This document shows, piece by piece, positions 16,677 through 28,363 of a DNA stretch of 64,000 nucleotides. Positions within the stretch are counted from its first letter, which is position 1. Each line of letters opens with the position of its first letter. The notes beneath the pieces are model-generated. The model ran no database searches and was not told the origin of the DNA. It was given only the letters and a program-made list of their open reading frames with translations. The stretch is from Thalassotalea sp. PP2-459. GTDB lineage: Bacteria; Pseudomonadota; Gammaproteobacteria; Enterobacterales; Alteromonadaceae. The DNA lies in NCBI RefSeq assembly GCF_001913705.1, contig NZ_MKQD01000065.1:62001-126000 (forward strand), in the 5' to 3' direction. Made by a program: the position numbers and the translations under genes.

Positions 16677-19409
16677 ATGAATACGAATCTGAAACTAACT
16701 GCTAGTAAATTGCTGTACTTTGTCTTAGCGATAAGTGCGTATTTATCAGGGGTGTTTCTATCAAATTTTTCTTTTCTCACTCAAATAATGCCAATTTGGT
16801 TACCGGCCGGTGTTGCTCTTGTTGGGTGTTATCTTTGGGGCTGGCGATTTGTTCCCGCGGTGTTTATTTGTTCTATTGCACTGAATGTTAGCATTAATGA
16901 CGAGCTTATTTTTATTGATCTATTATCGTTGAAAGGTGCCAGCACGTTTTTGATTGCCTTTGGTTCATCACTGCAAGCTTTTGTGGGCGGGTACATAATG
17001 AAACGTTGGCTTGGAAACCCAATTGCTCAACCTGCAACGAGAAAGTTGATTTGTTTTATCGTAGGTGTTGGCGTCGTTGTGAACCTCATTGCCGCTAATA
17101 TCGGCGTGGCAGCGTTAACCTATTTTAATGACGATTATGTGCTGAATAGTTACTGGGTTAACATGACTTATTGGTGGCTTGGTGATTCGATAGGAGTATT
17201 ACTTGCAACGCCTTTCTTGCTAAGTCTTATTTCATTTTCAGACCAGGAAAAATTTCCTAAAAATGTTCGGCTTATTAATCTATTGGCAACGAGCGTATTA
17301 TTTTTAGGGGTGTTATCACTGACAAACTTTTTTATTAACTATGCAGATAAAAATAGCCAAAAATTAATTACTAAAGAAATAAAGGTAATAGAAAGTAGTT
17401 TATACGCACGATTAAACAATAACTTACTTCAACTACAAACATTAGCAAACTTTATTCAAAATAATACGTTAGCACTGAACTCATTTCATGAATTCGCACA
17501 TGAAATTATTGAAAATAACCCGACAATACACGCTTTGTCATGGAATCCACTGATATCCCAACGGCAAAAACCTCAAGAAGAGGCTGAATTACAGCGTATT
17601 TATCAAAAGCCGTTAAAAATTAGTGGAGAACCAATTTTACCGAAAGATCCTATTGTTTATGTTAAGTATATTGTGCCTAAAAGCGGTAATGAAAAAGCCA
17701 TTGGATACAATGTGTATTCAAACGTTGAGCGTAAAAAGACCATAGAAAAAGCTAAAAATAGTTATTACCCGCAGGCAACGCCTATTATTCAGTTAGTGCA
17801 GATAACCAGCAAGCAGCCTGCCTTTTTATTGTTTATGCCAGTATTTGATGTGAGTGACAAAAATGAAACGCCAACTGCAAAACAACTAAAAGGCTTTGCT
17901 ACAGGAGTGTTTTTAGTGAACACAATTCTTCATGAAACCTTTGGTGTTAATAACAAGCAACTTTTTCATTTTTTGTTATTTGAAGAAGGTGTGCCGCATT
18001 CTTTTGCAAAAAATGTAGATGATGATGTTACCAAGAACATAATGCATACGTTACGTTTTGAAAATTCAGGACAAACATGGCTATTAAACTTGTCACGTAA
18101 CCAGCAATACCTCAAACGAGAACAAAGCCATTCATTGTTTTTGTTATTTATATTTCAGTTTTGCTTAGTGATTTGTATTATCACAATGTTGTTGTTGATG
18201 AATAATCGCCATTTAGTATTAAACAATCGAGTACATCATAGAACGATTTCATTGCATAAAGCGATGGAGAAAGCAGAACAAGCTAATCAAGCAAAAAGCC
18301 GATTTTTAGCGATTATTAGTCATGAAATTAGAACCCCATTAAATTCTGTTGTGGGCTTTTCCCAAATGGCAAAGCAATCAAGTGAACAACTTGAAATAAA
18401 AGAATATATTAACAAGATAGAGATATCTTCAGACATTTTATTGAATCTCGTGAACGATATCTTAGATTTTTCAAAAATTGAAGCGGGTAAATTGCAATTA
18501 TCTGAACAAACGTTTGATATGCATCGCAGCTTACTACGAGTTGCCAGTATCTTTGAAACGCTCGCTATGAACAAGGGGTTGCAGTGGCAGCTTGATGATC
18601 AATTGCCAGCCAACATTCGATTTATAGGCGATCATGTCCGTATTGAGCAAGTGCTTGTGAACTTATGCAGTAATGCGATTAAATTTACCGGTAAAGGCTC
18701 CGTCGTGTTAAAAGCCATTGTTAATATCAACGGTGATAATGCCCTGATAACCGTGACCGTCACAGATACCGGTATAGGCATTAGCCAGATTAACCAGAAA
18801 AAGCTTTTTACTTTGTTTACACAAGCTGATGATTCTACTTCTCGTACTTATGGTGGTACGGGGTTAGGTCTGGCAATATCTAGAGAATTAAGTCAATTAA
18901 TGGGGGGGGATGTCACAATAGTTAGCGAAGAAGGTGAAGGGTCAACATTTACTTTTACCGCGTCATTAAAGGTGTCAGAGCATAATATAGCTAAATCTAC
19001 TTCAACAACCGTGAGAAACTTTCCTCACTTGAAGGTGTTAGTTGCCGAAGACAATCGCATCAACCAAGCACTGATAAAAACCATTTTAAGAAAACATCAA
19101 ATAGAACCTGTGGTGGTTGATAATGGCCAATTAGCGGTAGAGGCGGTGATGCGTGAGTCGTTTGATTTAGTGTTGATGGATTGTCAAATGCCTGTACTTG
19201 ACGGCTACGAGGCGACCAAGCAAATCAGAGCAACTGACGCCTATAAACATTTACCTATTTTAGCGTTAACGGCTGATGTAAATGCGGAAAGTGTTGAATA
19301 TGCTAAACAAGTAGGTTTTACTGAGCACCTAACAAAGCCAATAAATGTTGAGCGACTATTGGCGTGTTTTACGAAAATAAGTGACGATATTGCCAGTCGC
19401 AATATCTAA
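16677..19409 (+). CDS. MASE1-CHASE hybrid sensor histidine kinase with receiver domain
   Basis: A 910-residue membrane kinase. The N-terminal 225 residues are a multi-pass MASE1-type sensor ([18 protein letters not shown]), followed by an extracytoplasmic CHASE-like domain (about 245-470, with [10 protein letters not shown]) and another membrane segment near 490-507. HisKA holds the phosphorylated His549 in [11 protein letters not shown]; the ATPase domain shows [15 protein letters not shown] and [11 protein letters not shown]-terminal receiver has Asp835 in LMDCQMP. No separate response regulator or output domain adjoins it, so phosphotransfer probably continues through an Hpt protein encoded elsewhere. 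The ligand is unknown. Confidence 0.9.
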   Translation: MNTNLKLTASKLLYFVLAISAYLSGVFLSNFSFLTQIMPIWLPAGVALVGCYLWGWRFVPAVFICSIALNVSINDELIFIDLLSLKGASTFLIAFGSSLQAFVGGYIMKRWLGNPIAQPATRKLICFIVGVGVVVNLIAANIGVAALTYFNDDYVLNSYWVNMTYWWLGDSIGVLLATPFLLSLISFSDQEKFPKNVRLINLLATSVLFLGVLSLTNFFINYADKNSQKLITKEIKVIESSLYARLNNNLLQLQTLANFIQNNTLALNSFHEFAHEIIENNPTIHALSWNPLISQRQKPQEEAELQRIYQKPLKISGEPILPKDPIVYVKYIVPKSGNEKAIGYNVYSNVERKKTIEKAKNSYYPQATPIIQLVQITSKQPAFLLFMPVFDVSDKNETPTAKQLKGFATGVFLVNTILHETFGVNNKQLFHFLLFEEGVPHSFAKNVDDDVTKNIMHTLRFENSGQTWLLNLSRNQQYLKREQSHSLFLLFIFQFCLVICIITMLLLMNNRHLVLNNRVHHRTISLHKAMEKAEQANQAKSRFLAIISHEIRTPLNSVVGFSQMAKQSSEQLEIKEYINKIEISSDILLNLVNDILDFSKIEAGKLQLSEQTFDMHRSLLRVASIFETLAMNKGLQWQLDDQLPANIRFIGDHVRIEQVLVNLCSNAIKFTGKGSVVLKAIVNINGDNALITVTVTDTGIGISQINQKKLFTLFTQADDSTSRTYGGTGLGLAISRELSQLMGGDVTIVSEEGEGSTFTFTASLKVSEHNIAKSTSTTVRNFPHLKVLVAEDNRINQALIKTILRKHQIEPVVVDNGQLAVEAVMRESFDLVLMDCQMPVLDGYEATKQIRATDAYKHLPILALTADVNAESVEYAKQVGFTEHLTKPINVERLLACFTKISDDIASRNI

Positions 19410-19492
19410 TGGAGGCAAAATGTTCCGTGTTTATACACTAAAGCATATGTTGTCTACGTGCTAAGTTACGTTGTTATAAGGTTAGGTAATAC

Positions 19493-20461
19493 ATGATTAA
19501 AGCTATGTTGATATCCGCTTCTACCACAGAAATGGGCGGTGAAGAGCTAATTGAAAAATGGCGGCAAGACGCTGATGCTACTTTATGGTTAGATCTAGAA
19601 GGGCTTGACCAGAGCATTGAAAAACAAATGTTATTATCGCTTGATTGTCACCCATTGGCGATTCAAGACACGCAACGTGATAGACACCCGCCTAAAGTCG
19701 AATTGTTTGAAAACTATATTTTTCTCTTGTATCGCGGTTTTGTTAGTTATGACGACATTTTAACGTTCGAACACTTACAGTTAGGCATGTTTATTGGGCA
19801 TCGAATTTTAATTACTTGCCATACAGGAAGCTCTATTGCCGTTAATAATTTGTTCAACGAAAGCAGTGCTAAATATCTAGCGCGTAGTCCGGTGCATTTA
19901 GCATTACAAATGTTTCACTCTAGTTGCGGAAATTACTTAAAACAGCTTTTTACCTTTGAATCGCATTTAGAAAAAATTGAAGATCAATTTCAACTTAGCG
20001 GTAATGACCAAATGATGCGTGAAATTACTGCGTATCGTTCTCAACTGGTAAAAATTAGGCGTACCTTTAACTATCATGTATCAATTGGTGAGTCGTTAAG
20101 TCAATTTTTAGAAAATGATGATACATCACTGATCACCCCCTTAGAAATTCATACCTTAACCGATTTACGAGAACGCCTAGAACGATTAATGAGTTTGTCG
20201 CAAATGTATTATGAAATTTGTGGTGACTTAATTGATGGCTATATGTCTGTTACTTCACATCAATTAAATGCAACGATGCGGGTGTTAACTGTTATTACTG
20301 CTTTGTTTGTACCTCTGACGTTCTTAGCGGGTATTTATGGGATGAACTTTGAACATATCCCTGAACTTAAGTGGGCGAATGGCTACTTTATTTTATTAGG
20401 GGTAATGTTGGTTATTTCAGTTGGGCTCATTGTTCTTTTTAAACGGAAAAAATGGCTTTAA
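19493..20461 (+). CDS. CorA-family divalent cation channel
   Basis: A 322-residue CorA-family protein. The large N-terminal cytoplasmic domain is followed by two C-terminal membrane helices (about residues 263-283 and 296-315). The signature YGMN at the end of the first helix (LAGIYGMNFEHIP) is the CorA selectivity motif, and the C-terminal KRKKWL is typical of the family. It should form a pentamer for uptake of magnesium or related ions. ZntB-like zinc transport is an alternative. It stands alone. Confidence 0.9.
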   Translation: MIKAMLISASTTEMGGEELIEKWRQDADATLWLDLEGLDQSIEKQMLLSLDCHPLAIQDTQRDRHPPKVELFENYIFLLYRGFVSYDDILTFEHLQLGMFIGHRILITCHTGSSIAVNNLFNESSAKYLARSPVHLALQMFHSSCGNYLKQLFTFESHLEKIEDQFQLSGNDQMMREITAYRSQLVKIRRTFNYHVSIGESLSQFLENDDTSLITPLEIHTLTDLRERLERLMSLSQMYYEICGDLIDGYMSVTSHQLNATMRVLTVITALFVPLTFLAGIYGMNFEHIPELKWANGYFILLGVMLVISVGLIVLFKRKKWL

Positions 20462-20760
20462 TGTTGAAAGTTTTATTGCTTAATACATAACGAAAACGCA
20501 GTGCTTAGTAAAATGACTTTTCAACCTATATTTCTGATTAAAAACAAGGCATATTGATTTTTCGGTATGATGTTGGCTTAAAGTCAATACATGTTGCTAC
20601 TTTTAACATGTGTTGATTTCTGGCATTTTGAGTCACTTCATCGGTAGGCATAATTTTGTACGATCAAGTTATTTTTCCTGACTTTCTCGCCTTTTAGCAT
20701 TCCTAGTGCTAACGTTGAACTTGTGTGTTATTAACAATAATCAATAAGTTGAATGTGACC
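20462..20760. other. Intergenic region upstream of SLC13 transporter
   Basis: About 300 bases without a recognisable gene. It should carry the promoter for the downstream transporter, but no clear regulatory motif was identified. A GTG at 20725 in frame with the transporter is a possible alternative start. Confidence 0.4.
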
Positions 20761-22584
20761 ATGCCTGACATTCCTAATAATCATGCACTTGCCATGTTAG
20801 TGCTTACCGTGATTGCACTTTATTTTTTCAGGCGTGAAGATATACCCTTAGAAACGTCATCATTAGCGGTATTGGTGATGCTATGCATGATTTTTACAGT
20901 GTTTCCCTTTGATATTAATGGTCAGCAATTAGAACCGTCCTCTTTATTTTTTGGTTTTGGTCATGAAGCTTTGGTTACTGTTTGTGCATTGATGATCATT
21001 GGTCATGCATTAGTTCGAACAGGGGCTTTAGTACCTGTTGGTAGAAATTTAGCGAAATTGTGGAAAATAAGCCCGGCAATTTCATTGTTGGTAACATTGA
21101 TCATTGCTGGGGCATTGAGCGCCTTTGTTAATAATACGCCAATAGTGGTGTTACTTTTACCTATCTTAACGAGCGTTGCCTTGCGCACAAAAACAGATAC
21201 CTCACCTATGTTACTGCCCATGGGGTTAGCTACGTTAGTGGGGGGAATGACAACAACTATCGGCACTTCTACAAATTTATTAGTGGTGAGTGTGGCGAGT
21301 GATATGGGGCTGCCACGTATCGGCATGTTTGATTTTAGTGTGCCCGCAATCATTGCCGCTTGTATTGCCATCGCATATTTATGGCTAATTGCACCTAAAC
21401 TTTTACCTCAACGCAAGGCGTCGTTACCGGATACTTCACCACGATTATTTAGTGCCTATCTTAATATTAATGAAGATAGTGTTGCGAACGGTAAAACCGT
21501 TGCTGAATTGTTGAAACTTACTGATGATCAAATGAGTATTGAATCGATACAACGTAGTCCTGAATACCGAAATATTCGTCCGTTTCCTGATACGATCATA
21601 AAAGAAGGTGATAGGCTACACGTTAAAGATCATCCTGAACAACTTAAAGAGTTTGAATCTGTTTTACAGGCAACCTTATTTTCAGGTGCACATAAAGTTG
21701 ATGATGATCACCCTTTAAAAGCTGAAAAACAAAAACTTGTTGAAATGGTTGTTATCCAGGCATCAAATTTAGTTGGCAGAACATTGAAAGATGTTCAATT
21801 TGCCAAACGATATGGTATCTCTGTACTTGCTTTACACCGTAATGGTAGTGCCATGGATATTGGTCGTAAAAGTATCGGCAACGTGATAATTCATGCTGGT
21901 GATGTGCTATTGGTGCAAGGAGATGCAGACCAAGTGGCAGAGCTGAAAAGTTCTCAAGGATTCTTAATTATTGATGGGGCGTCAGATTTACCTTATTCGC
22001 AAAAAGCCCCAATTGCCTTATTTGTGTTGTTTTTAGTCGTCGCTGTTGCCGCTATCGGTGTTTTACCTATTGCTATTAGCTCACTGTGCGGAATTTTAGT
22101 ATTACTCATGACCAAATGTATTGACTGGAGTGAAGTATCTGCTGCTCTTAGTACGCAAGTGATCCTCATTGTCGTTGCGTCTCTAGCGTTAGGCTCTGCA
22201 ATGATGCAAACTGGTGGAGCTGATTATATCGCGCAGGTTTTTGTGGCCTTTGCGGTTGATTTACCTCCATGGGGCATAATTGCCTCGTTAATGCTAATGC
22301 TCGCGATTATGACGAATATTGTCTCAAACAATGCAGCGGCGGTTATAGGCACACCGATTGCTATCTCAGTAGCCAATCAACTTTCTTTGCCTGTTGAGCC
22401 TTTTATTTTAGCGGTACTTTTTGGCGCTAACCTAAGTTATGCAACCCCCATGGCTTATAAAACCAACTTATTAGTGATGAATGCTGGTGGTTATCAATTT
22501 TCCGACTTCATTCGTGCGGGTGTACCATTAATTATTTTAATGTGGGTATCATTGTCGTTCCTTTTATCTTGGATTTACTTTTAA
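20761..22584 (+). CDS. SLC13-family transporter with two TrkA-C domains
   Basis: A 607-residue membrane transporter of the SLC13/ArsB-like ion transporter group. About six membrane helices lie on each side of a central cytoplasmic part (about residues 225-410) that holds two TrkA-C (RCK_C) ligand-binding domains. FVNNTPIVVLLLPI in the first half and NIVSNNAAAVIGTPIA in the second are the paired hairpin motifs typical of the family. Substrates of relatives include sulfate, dicarboxylates and other anions; this one cannot be told. I prefer the ATG at 20761; a GTG at 20725 would add 12 residues with no better ribosome-binding site. Confidence 0.85.
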   Translation: MPDIPNNHALAMLVLTVIALYFFRREDIPLETSSLAVLVMLCMIFTVFPFDINGQQLEPSSLFFGFGHEALVTVCALMIIGHALVRTGALVPVGRNLAKLWKISPAISLLVTLIIAGALSAFVNNTPIVVLLLPILTSVALRTKTDTSPMLLPMGLATLVGGMTTTIGTSTNLLVVSVASDMGLPRIGMFDFSVPAIIAACIAIAYLWLIAPKLLPQRKASLPDTSPRLFSAYLNINEDSVANGKTVAELLKLTDDQMSIESIQRSPEYRNIRPFPDTIIKEGDRLHVKDHPEQLKEFESVLQATLFSGAHKVDDDHPLKAEKQKLVEMVVIQASNLVGRTLKDVQFAKRYGISVLALHRNGSAMDIGRKSIGNVIIHAGDVLLVQGDADQVAELKSSQGFLIIDGASDLPYSQKAPIALFVLFLVVAVAAIGVLPIAISSLCGILVLLMTKCIDWSEVSAALSTQVILIVVASLALGSAMMQTGGADYIAQVFVAFAVDLPPWGIIASLMLMLAIMTNIVSNNAAAVIGTPIAISVANQLSLPVEPFILAVLFGANLSYATPMAYKTNLLVMNAGGYQFSDFIRAGVPLIILMWVSLSFLLSWIYF

Positions 22585-22686
22585 TACTCCGACTGCCCTT
22601 TGGCTTGAGCTAAACACTATTTCTTCATCGTTGTTCGCAATTGACATGTAATAACCATGCGCCATTGCCCACGGTTTGAACAAAAA

Positions 22687-22732
22687 GCGTTTAGTTCGAA
22701 CAACATTTAATCTCGAAAGATCAACAGATCCT
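22687..22732 (+). repeat. Intergenic palindromic repeat, copy A (partial)
   Basis: The core TTCGAACAACATTTAATCTC continues into GAAAGATCAACA and matches copies at 23391-23454 (inverted) and 62911-62974. This copy keeps the conserved right half from GCGTTTA onward; the left arm is not recognisable. Confidence 0.7.
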
Positions 22733-22777
22733 AGTAACATGTCAGTAAAATAATGTGGAGATATAGATAAATTTGTC

Positions 22778-22791
22778 TTGATCTAGATCAA
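22778..22791. promoter_or_regulatory. Perfect FNR-type box
   Basis: TTGATCTAGATCAA is an exact match to the FNR/ANR/EtrA consensus TTGAT-N4-ATCAA. It lies 50 bases before the GbsR-family start codon and upstream of cydAB, pointing to oxygen-dependent control of the unit. Confidence 0.8.
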
Positions 22792-22805
22792 GTTCCGTTC
22801 TAAAA

Positions 22806-22839
22806 TTCTAAACGTTCAGAAATTATTGAAAGTTTAGAA
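22806..22839. promoter_or_regulatory. Inverted repeat directly before regulator start, candidate GbsR operator
   Basis: TTCTAAAC and GTTTAGAA form an 8-base inverted repeat, with a nested TTCA/TGAA pair inside, ending one base before the regulator ATG. The position overlapping the translation start region suggests autorepression by the MarR/GbsR-like product. Confidence 0.55.
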
Positions 22840-22840
22840 G

Positions 22841-23392
22841 ATGAAAGTATCACCTCGGATAGAAAGTTTTGTAATGCATTGTGGTGAAATGGGCAGCCGA
22901 TGGGGGTTTAATCGCACGATCGGTCAAATAATGGGCTTGCTTGTCATGAGTAAACAGCCATTATCAGCTAACGAGATAGGTGAAACACTCAGTATTTCTC
23001 GCGGTAATGTCAGTATGGGTATCAAAGAGCTGCAATCCTGGCGGCTTGTGAACGTGCAACATATTGCCGGTGATCGAAAAGATTATTACTTACCGTCGGG
23101 TAGTATTTGGGAACTGGCAAATCGCATTTTTGAAGAAAGAAGTAAACGTGAAATTGATCCAACATTATCGTTACTGCGTGATTCCTTGCTTGATGAACCA
23201 TCTAATCCACATGAAGAATATGCTTTACAACAGATGGATGAAATTCATGATTTGCTAGAAACATTAACTAAATGGGCGCGTGAGTTGCAAAGTGTTAGTC
23301 CAGAAAAATTAACTACCCTCATGAAGCTTGGCTCGGGTGTGGTAAAAATGCTTGATTTTAAAGACAAGGTTGTAAAGTCGAGTAAACACTAG
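22841..23392 (+). CDS. GbsR/MarR family transcriptional regulator upstream of cydAB
   Basis: A 183-residue winged-helix regulator of the GbsR branch of the MarR family. Its N-terminus (FVMHCGEMGSRWGFNRTIGQ, then LLVMSKQPLSANEIGE and SRGNVSMGIKEL) is characteristic; the C-terminal third is helical and may dimerise. It lies directly upstream of cydA in the same orientation. A perfect FNR box and an inverted repeat precede it, so it probably links an additional signal to the respiratory regulation of the bd-type oxidase. The palindromic repeat B starts inside its stop codon. No Shine-Dalgarno sequence with normal spacing is seen before the ATG. Confidence 0.85.
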   Translation: MKVSPRIESFVMHCGEMGSRWGFNRTIGQIMGLLVMSKQPLSANEIGETLSISRGNVSMGIKELQSWRLVNVQHIAGDRKDYYLPSGSIWELANRIFEERSKREIDPTLSLLRDSLLDEPSNPHEEYALQQMDEIHDLLETLTKWARELQSVSPEKLTTLMKLGSGVVKMLDFKDKVVKSSKH

Positions 23393-23454
23393 GGGGTGTT
23401 GCTCTTTCGAGATTAAATTTTGTTCGAAATAAACGCGAAAGATCAACAAGCCCT
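23391..23454 (-). repeat. Intergenic palindromic repeat, copy B (full, 64 bp)
   Basis: A complete element with imperfect inverted terminal arms of about 19 bases (AGGGGGTGTTGCTCTTTCG and CGAAAGATCAACAAGCCCT) around an AT-rich centre containing GTTCGAA. It is the reverse complement of copies A and C. Its first two bases lie in the stop codon of the GbsR gene; it may form a hairpin in the gbsR-cydA transcript. Confidence 0.75.
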
Positions 23455-23539
23455 ATCTTCCTATAATTGATTATACTTTAAGTGCAATAGCAATATTGCG
23501 CTACGGACTTACTCACGCCAAATTTGGCAGAGGTATATT

Positions 23540-24916
23540 ATGTTAGAGACAGAAATGCTGTCGCGAATTCAGTTTGCGCTTAATATTAGTTTTCATATTC
23601 TTTTTCCGACCATCACCATCGCGTTATGCTGGTTTCTTGTGTTCTTTAAAGTGCGTTATGACCAAACACAGCACCCTGTGTGGATGCGAGCCTACCGCTT
23701 TTGGGTAAAAGTGTTCGCGCTTACGTTTGCTTTAGGCGTAGTAAGCGGCATTACCATGTCGTTTCAGTTTGGTACTAATTGGCCGGGCTATATGGAAAAG
23801 GTGGGGAATATTGCAGGCCCATTATTGGGTTACGAAGTATTAACGGCCTTCTTTTTAGAAGCAACGTTTCTTGGCATTATGCTATTTGGTATGAAGCGAG
23901 TGTCCGCAAGGGTACATACTATTGCGACTATTGTGGTTGCTGTTGGCACAACGTTGTCTGCGTTTTGGATTTTAAGTTTGAACTCTTGGATGCATACGCC
24001 AACTGGCTTTGAAATAAGAGACGGGGTAGTGTTTCCTGTCGACTGGTTTGCCGTTATTTTTAACCCTTCATTCCCTTACCGGTTCTTCCATATGATGATT
24101 GCGTCTGGGCTTACCGCGTCATTTTTAGTGGCAGGGTTGAGCGCATACCGTCTGTTACTAGGAGATGAAAAGCAAGCACCTAAACTCACGTTAAAGGTTG
24201 GTTTAACCGTTGCAGTTATATTGGCTCCTTTACAAGCATTTGTTGGTGACTTACATGGCTTAAATACTTTCGAACATCAACCGCAAAAAGTCGCCGCGAT
24301 GGAAGGGGCGTGGGAAACTGGCACTAATGCACCGCTATTGTTATTCGCTATTCCTAATGAAGAAACTCGTACTAACAGTTATGAATTAGGTATACCAAAT
24401 TTAGCCAGTTGGATTTTAACACATCAAGCAGATGGGGAAATTAAGGGCCTAAATGACTTTATTGACAACCACCCACCAGTAAAACCTGTGTTTTATGGCT
24501 TTCGTGTCATGGTAGGTATGGGGTTGATGATGATTTTAGTTGCATGGCTTGCGCGTTTTCAATTGTTCAAGCAGCAAAAGGTATCAACGGGTTTATTAAA
24601 GGTGCTTGTGTGGATGAGTTTTTCTGGCTGGATTGCAACGCTTGCAGGTTGGTATGTCACAGAAATTGGCCGTCAACCTTACTTAGTCAGTGGCATATTA
24701 ACGGTGAAAGAGGCTGTCACTGATATAGCAGCTGAAAATGTAGTGATCAGTTTAACAATGTATGTCGTGGTCTATGTAAGTTTACTCGTAGCATACCTAC
24801 ATACCATTTTCTTATTGGCGAAGCGTGCCGTGAAGGTGGAAGAATTTGAGAATGAGGAGTTAACCAATGTAACTTCTCCTTACCGTGAAAATGAATGGGA
24901 GAATAATCATGTTTGA
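23540..24916 (+). CDS. cydA: Cytochrome bd-type quinol oxidase subunit I (CioA-like)
   Basis: A 458-residue polytopic membrane protein, subunit I of the cytochrome bd quinol oxidase that reduces oxygen to water at the cytoplasmic membrane. It carries the CydA pattern QFALNISFHILFPT with the heme-ligand His, the GTNWPGYMEKVGNIAGPLLGYE region with conserved Glu, and GWYVTEIGRQPY. Its short Q-loop and length place it with CioA (cyanide-insensitive) enzymes rather than long-loop CydA. AGAGGT precedes the ATG. The next gene overlaps by 8 bases, giving a cydAB unit under a GbsR-like regulator and FNR. Confidence 0.93.
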   Translation: MLETEMLSRIQFALNISFHILFPTITIALCWFLVFFKVRYDQTQHPVWMRAYRFWVKVFALTFALGVVSGITMSFQFGTNWPGYMEKVGNIAGPLLGYEVLTAFFLEATFLGIMLFGMKRVSARVHTIATIVVAVGTTLSAFWILSLNSWMHTPTGFEIRDGVVFPVDWFAVIFNPSFPYRFFHMMIASGLTASFLVAGLSAYRLLLGDEKQAPKLTLKVGLTVAVILAPLQAFVGDLHGLNTFEHQPQKVAAMEGAWETGTNAPLLLFAIPNEETRTNSYELGIPNLASWILTHQADGEIKGLNDFIDNHPPVKPVFYGFRVMVGMGLMMILVAWLARFQLFKQQKVSTGLLKVLVWMSFSGWIATLAGWYVTEIGRQPYLVSGILTVKEAVTDIAAENVVISLTMYVVVYVSLLVAYLHTIFLLAKRAVKVEEFENEELTNVTSPYRENEWENNHV

Positions 24917-25907
24917 TCAACAATCACTTGCCGTTATTTTTGTAAGTTTAATGGCATTATCAACGTTATTGTATGTGATATTAGATGGTTATGATCTTGG
25001 TGTTGGCATGTTGTTACCGATAGAAAAAAAAGAGCATGCCGACACCATGATAGCGTCGATAGGCCCCTTTTGGGATGCAAATGAAACATGGCTAGTGTTT
25101 GCTGTTGGGCTTTTATTAATCGCTTTTCCTGCAGCGTATAATTTGATACTAAAAGCCTTGTATCTTCCTAGCGTGGTTATGTTGATTGGCTTGATCTTGC
25201 GGGGCGTTGCTTTTGATTTTAGAGCAAAAGCAGCAGTGTCACATCGTAAAACTTGGGATAAAACTTTTAAAGCAGGATCATTTATTGCTGCGTTGTCTCA
25301 GGGTTATATACTTGGCATTTATGTGACCGGCTTTGAGCAGTCTTGGATGGCAACATGTTTTGCGATAATGAGTGCCTTTGGTGTTGCTTGCGCATACATG
25401 CTAATTGGTGCAGGTTGGCTAGTGATGAAAACACATGGAGAATTACAGCAAACAGCCATTAAGTATGCACAGCGTTGTGTGGTTATCACCTTTATTGGTG
25501 TGGTGCTAGTATCCGGTTTAAATTTGTGGGTTAACCCTGAAGTTTATGAAAAGTGGTTTACTTGGCCATATGGTTTGTTTTTATTACCAATTCCGATGGT
25601 CTGTTGTATTGCTTTTTTTCTTTGTTTTAATGTACTTAGACATTTGAAAAAAACACCAGAACATGGCTCAGGTTTACCTTTTTTTATCACGGTATTTATT
25701 TTTACGTTAAGCTTTTTTGGCTTAAGCTTTAGCTTTTTCCCTGACATTGTGCCTAATCAGTTAACCATTTGGCAGTCTGTTGCTGCACCAGAGTCACTTA
25801 ACTTTATACTGTGGGGAGCTTTCATCGTTGTACCAACTATTTTAGCTTATACCGTCTATTCGTATCGTGTTTTTTGGGGTAAAGCAGATGAACTCAACTA
25901 TTACTAA
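24909..25907 (+). CDS. cydB: Cytochrome bd-type quinol oxidase subunit II
   Basis: A 332-residue polytopic protein, subunit II of the bd-type oxidase. YVILDGYDLGVGMLLP near residue 24 and GPFWDANETWLVFAVG near residue 52 are diagnostic. I used the ATG at 24909 because GGGAG lies just upstream and the overlap with cydA is then 8 bases; an in-frame ATG at 24885 would extend it deep into cydA. No cydX-like small gene was recognised after it. Confidence 0.93.
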   Translation: MFDQQSLAVIFVSLMALSTLLYVILDGYDLGVGMLLPIEKKEHADTMIASIGPFWDANETWLVFAVGLLLIAFPAAYNLILKALYLPSVVMLIGLILRGVAFDFRAKAAVSHRKTWDKTFKAGSFIAALSQGYILGIYVTGFEQSWMATCFAIMSAFGVACAYMLIGAGWLVMKTHGELQQTAIKYAQRCVVITFIGVVLVSGLNLWVNPEVYEKWFTWPYGLFLLPIPMVCCIAFFLCFNVLRHLKKTPEHGSGLPFFITVFIFTLSFFGLSFSFFPDIVPNQLTIWQSVAAPESLNFILWGAFIVVPTILAYTVYSYRVFWGKADELNYY

Positions 25908-26031
25908 GACGAATGGTCTTTTCATTAAGGTAATAACAAGATTAAATACCAGCGTTATTGATTACTTCGTTGAATCAATCGAATTTGATTGCTCTACTAC
26001 ATTAATGTAGGACTGTTATTTCTCTTTTTAT

Positions 26032-26060
26032 ACAGGGTATTCTTAATGCCCTGTTTTTTT
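26032..26060 (+). terminator. Intrinsic terminator after cydAB
   Basis: ACAGGG pairs with CCCTGT across an 11-base loop and is followed directly by a run of T residues. It lies about 125 bases after the cydB stop. A separate perfect 14-bp palindrome (CTACATTAATGTAG) is at 25997-26010. Confidence 0.75.
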
Positions 26061-26173
26061 CTTTTATTATCCTTCAAAATTATAACCGTCAAACAATGTT
26101 GTAGCTTGTCTATGAGCAATTGAGCTCGTAAGAGTAATGGCAGAGCGCTATACTGTTTCAAAAGTGAATATAA

Positions 26174-27337
<1,164 letters not shown>

Positions 27338-27346
27338 GGAGCGTTA

Positions 27347-28180
27347 ATGGAACAAATTAGTCAAGCAAAAGTGTGTGAAGGTGTTCATCAGCAATTTACA
27401 CATTTTTCAACTACCTTGCAGTGCACGATGCGTTTGGCGATATTTTTACCGCCTAACGCTAATGCAGACAAACCTGTGCCTGTTCTTTATTGGCTTTCAG
27501 GGCTAACCTGTACTGATGAAAATTTTATGCAAAAAGCTGGCGCTTTTAAGAAAGCGGCTGAACTAGGCGTTGCTATTGTTGCGCCTGATACGAGCCCGCG
27601 TGGCGAAAATGTCGCCAATGATGATGCTTATGACTTAGGACAAGGGGCTGGTTTTTATGTTAATGCTACGCAATCTCCTTGGTCTGAACATTACCAAATG
27701 TACGATTATATAGTGCATGAGTTGCCTAGACTGATCGAACAAAGCTTTCCAGTTACCGATAAACGTTCAATTGCGGGGCATAGCATGGGTGGGCACGGTG
27801 CCTTGGTTATAGGTCTACGAAATCAAGATCAATATCAGTCTATTTCAGCGTTTAGTCCGATTACAAATCCGTCACAATGTCCATGGGGTGAAAAAGCGTT
27901 CTCGGCCTATTTAGGTGACAATAAAAACGATTGGTTATCTTATGATGCCTGTCATTTACTGGCTCAAGAAAAATCAACACTACCGATACTAGTGGATCAA
28001 GGAGACGCGGATAATTTTCTCGCTGAACAATTAAAACCTAAGAATCTTCAGCGTGCAGCGCAACAATATGGCTCTGCATTAGAGCTTAGAACGCGGGCTG
28101 GCTATGATCATAGCTATTATTTTATCTCAAGTTTTATTGATGAGCATTTAGCGTTCCATCACAGGTGTTTACAAAAATAA
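27347..28180 (+). CDS. frmB: S-formylglutathione hydrolase
   Basis: A 277-residue esterase-D-type alpha/beta-hydrolase that splits S-formylglutathione into formate and glutathione. Catalytic Ser lies in GHSMGGHG near residue 147; LVDQGDADNFL and YDHSYYF supply the Asp and His. YWLSGLTCTDENF and APDTSPRG are typical family motifs. GGAGCG stands before the ATG. It is the second step after frmA. Confidence 0.93.
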   Translation: MEQISQAKVCEGVHQQFTHFSTTLQCTMRLAIFLPPNANADKPVPVLYWLSGLTCTDENFMQKAGAFKKAAELGVAIVAPDTSPRGENVANDDAYDLGQGAGFYVNATQSPWSEHYQMYDYIVHELPRLIEQSFPVTDKRSIAGHSMGGHGALVIGLRNQDQYQSISAFSPITNPSQCPWGEKAFSAYLGDNKNDWLSYDACHLLAQEKSTLPILVDQGDADNFLAEQLKPKNLQRAAQQYGSALELRTRAGYDHSYYFISSFIDEHLAFHHRCLQK

Positions 28181-28363
28181 CAGGGTGCACCTTCATGGTG
28201 CATCGTTGCGTTAAAACTAGCCAACTTAGCATGTTATTCTTTCTACAAGGTGTTTTGTAATAAACTAATATATTCTTAATTAACAACAAGATATTTTAAA
28301 TTTCCTCTGTATGCTTGATTTGGCACGAGAGTTGAAATAAAGATGTTAATGTAGGATATATTG

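Noticed and set aside
20725-20760. GTG start extending the SLC13 transporter by 12 residues
   Set aside because: No ribosome-binding site is seen before it, and the ATG at 20761 gives a normal family N-terminus.
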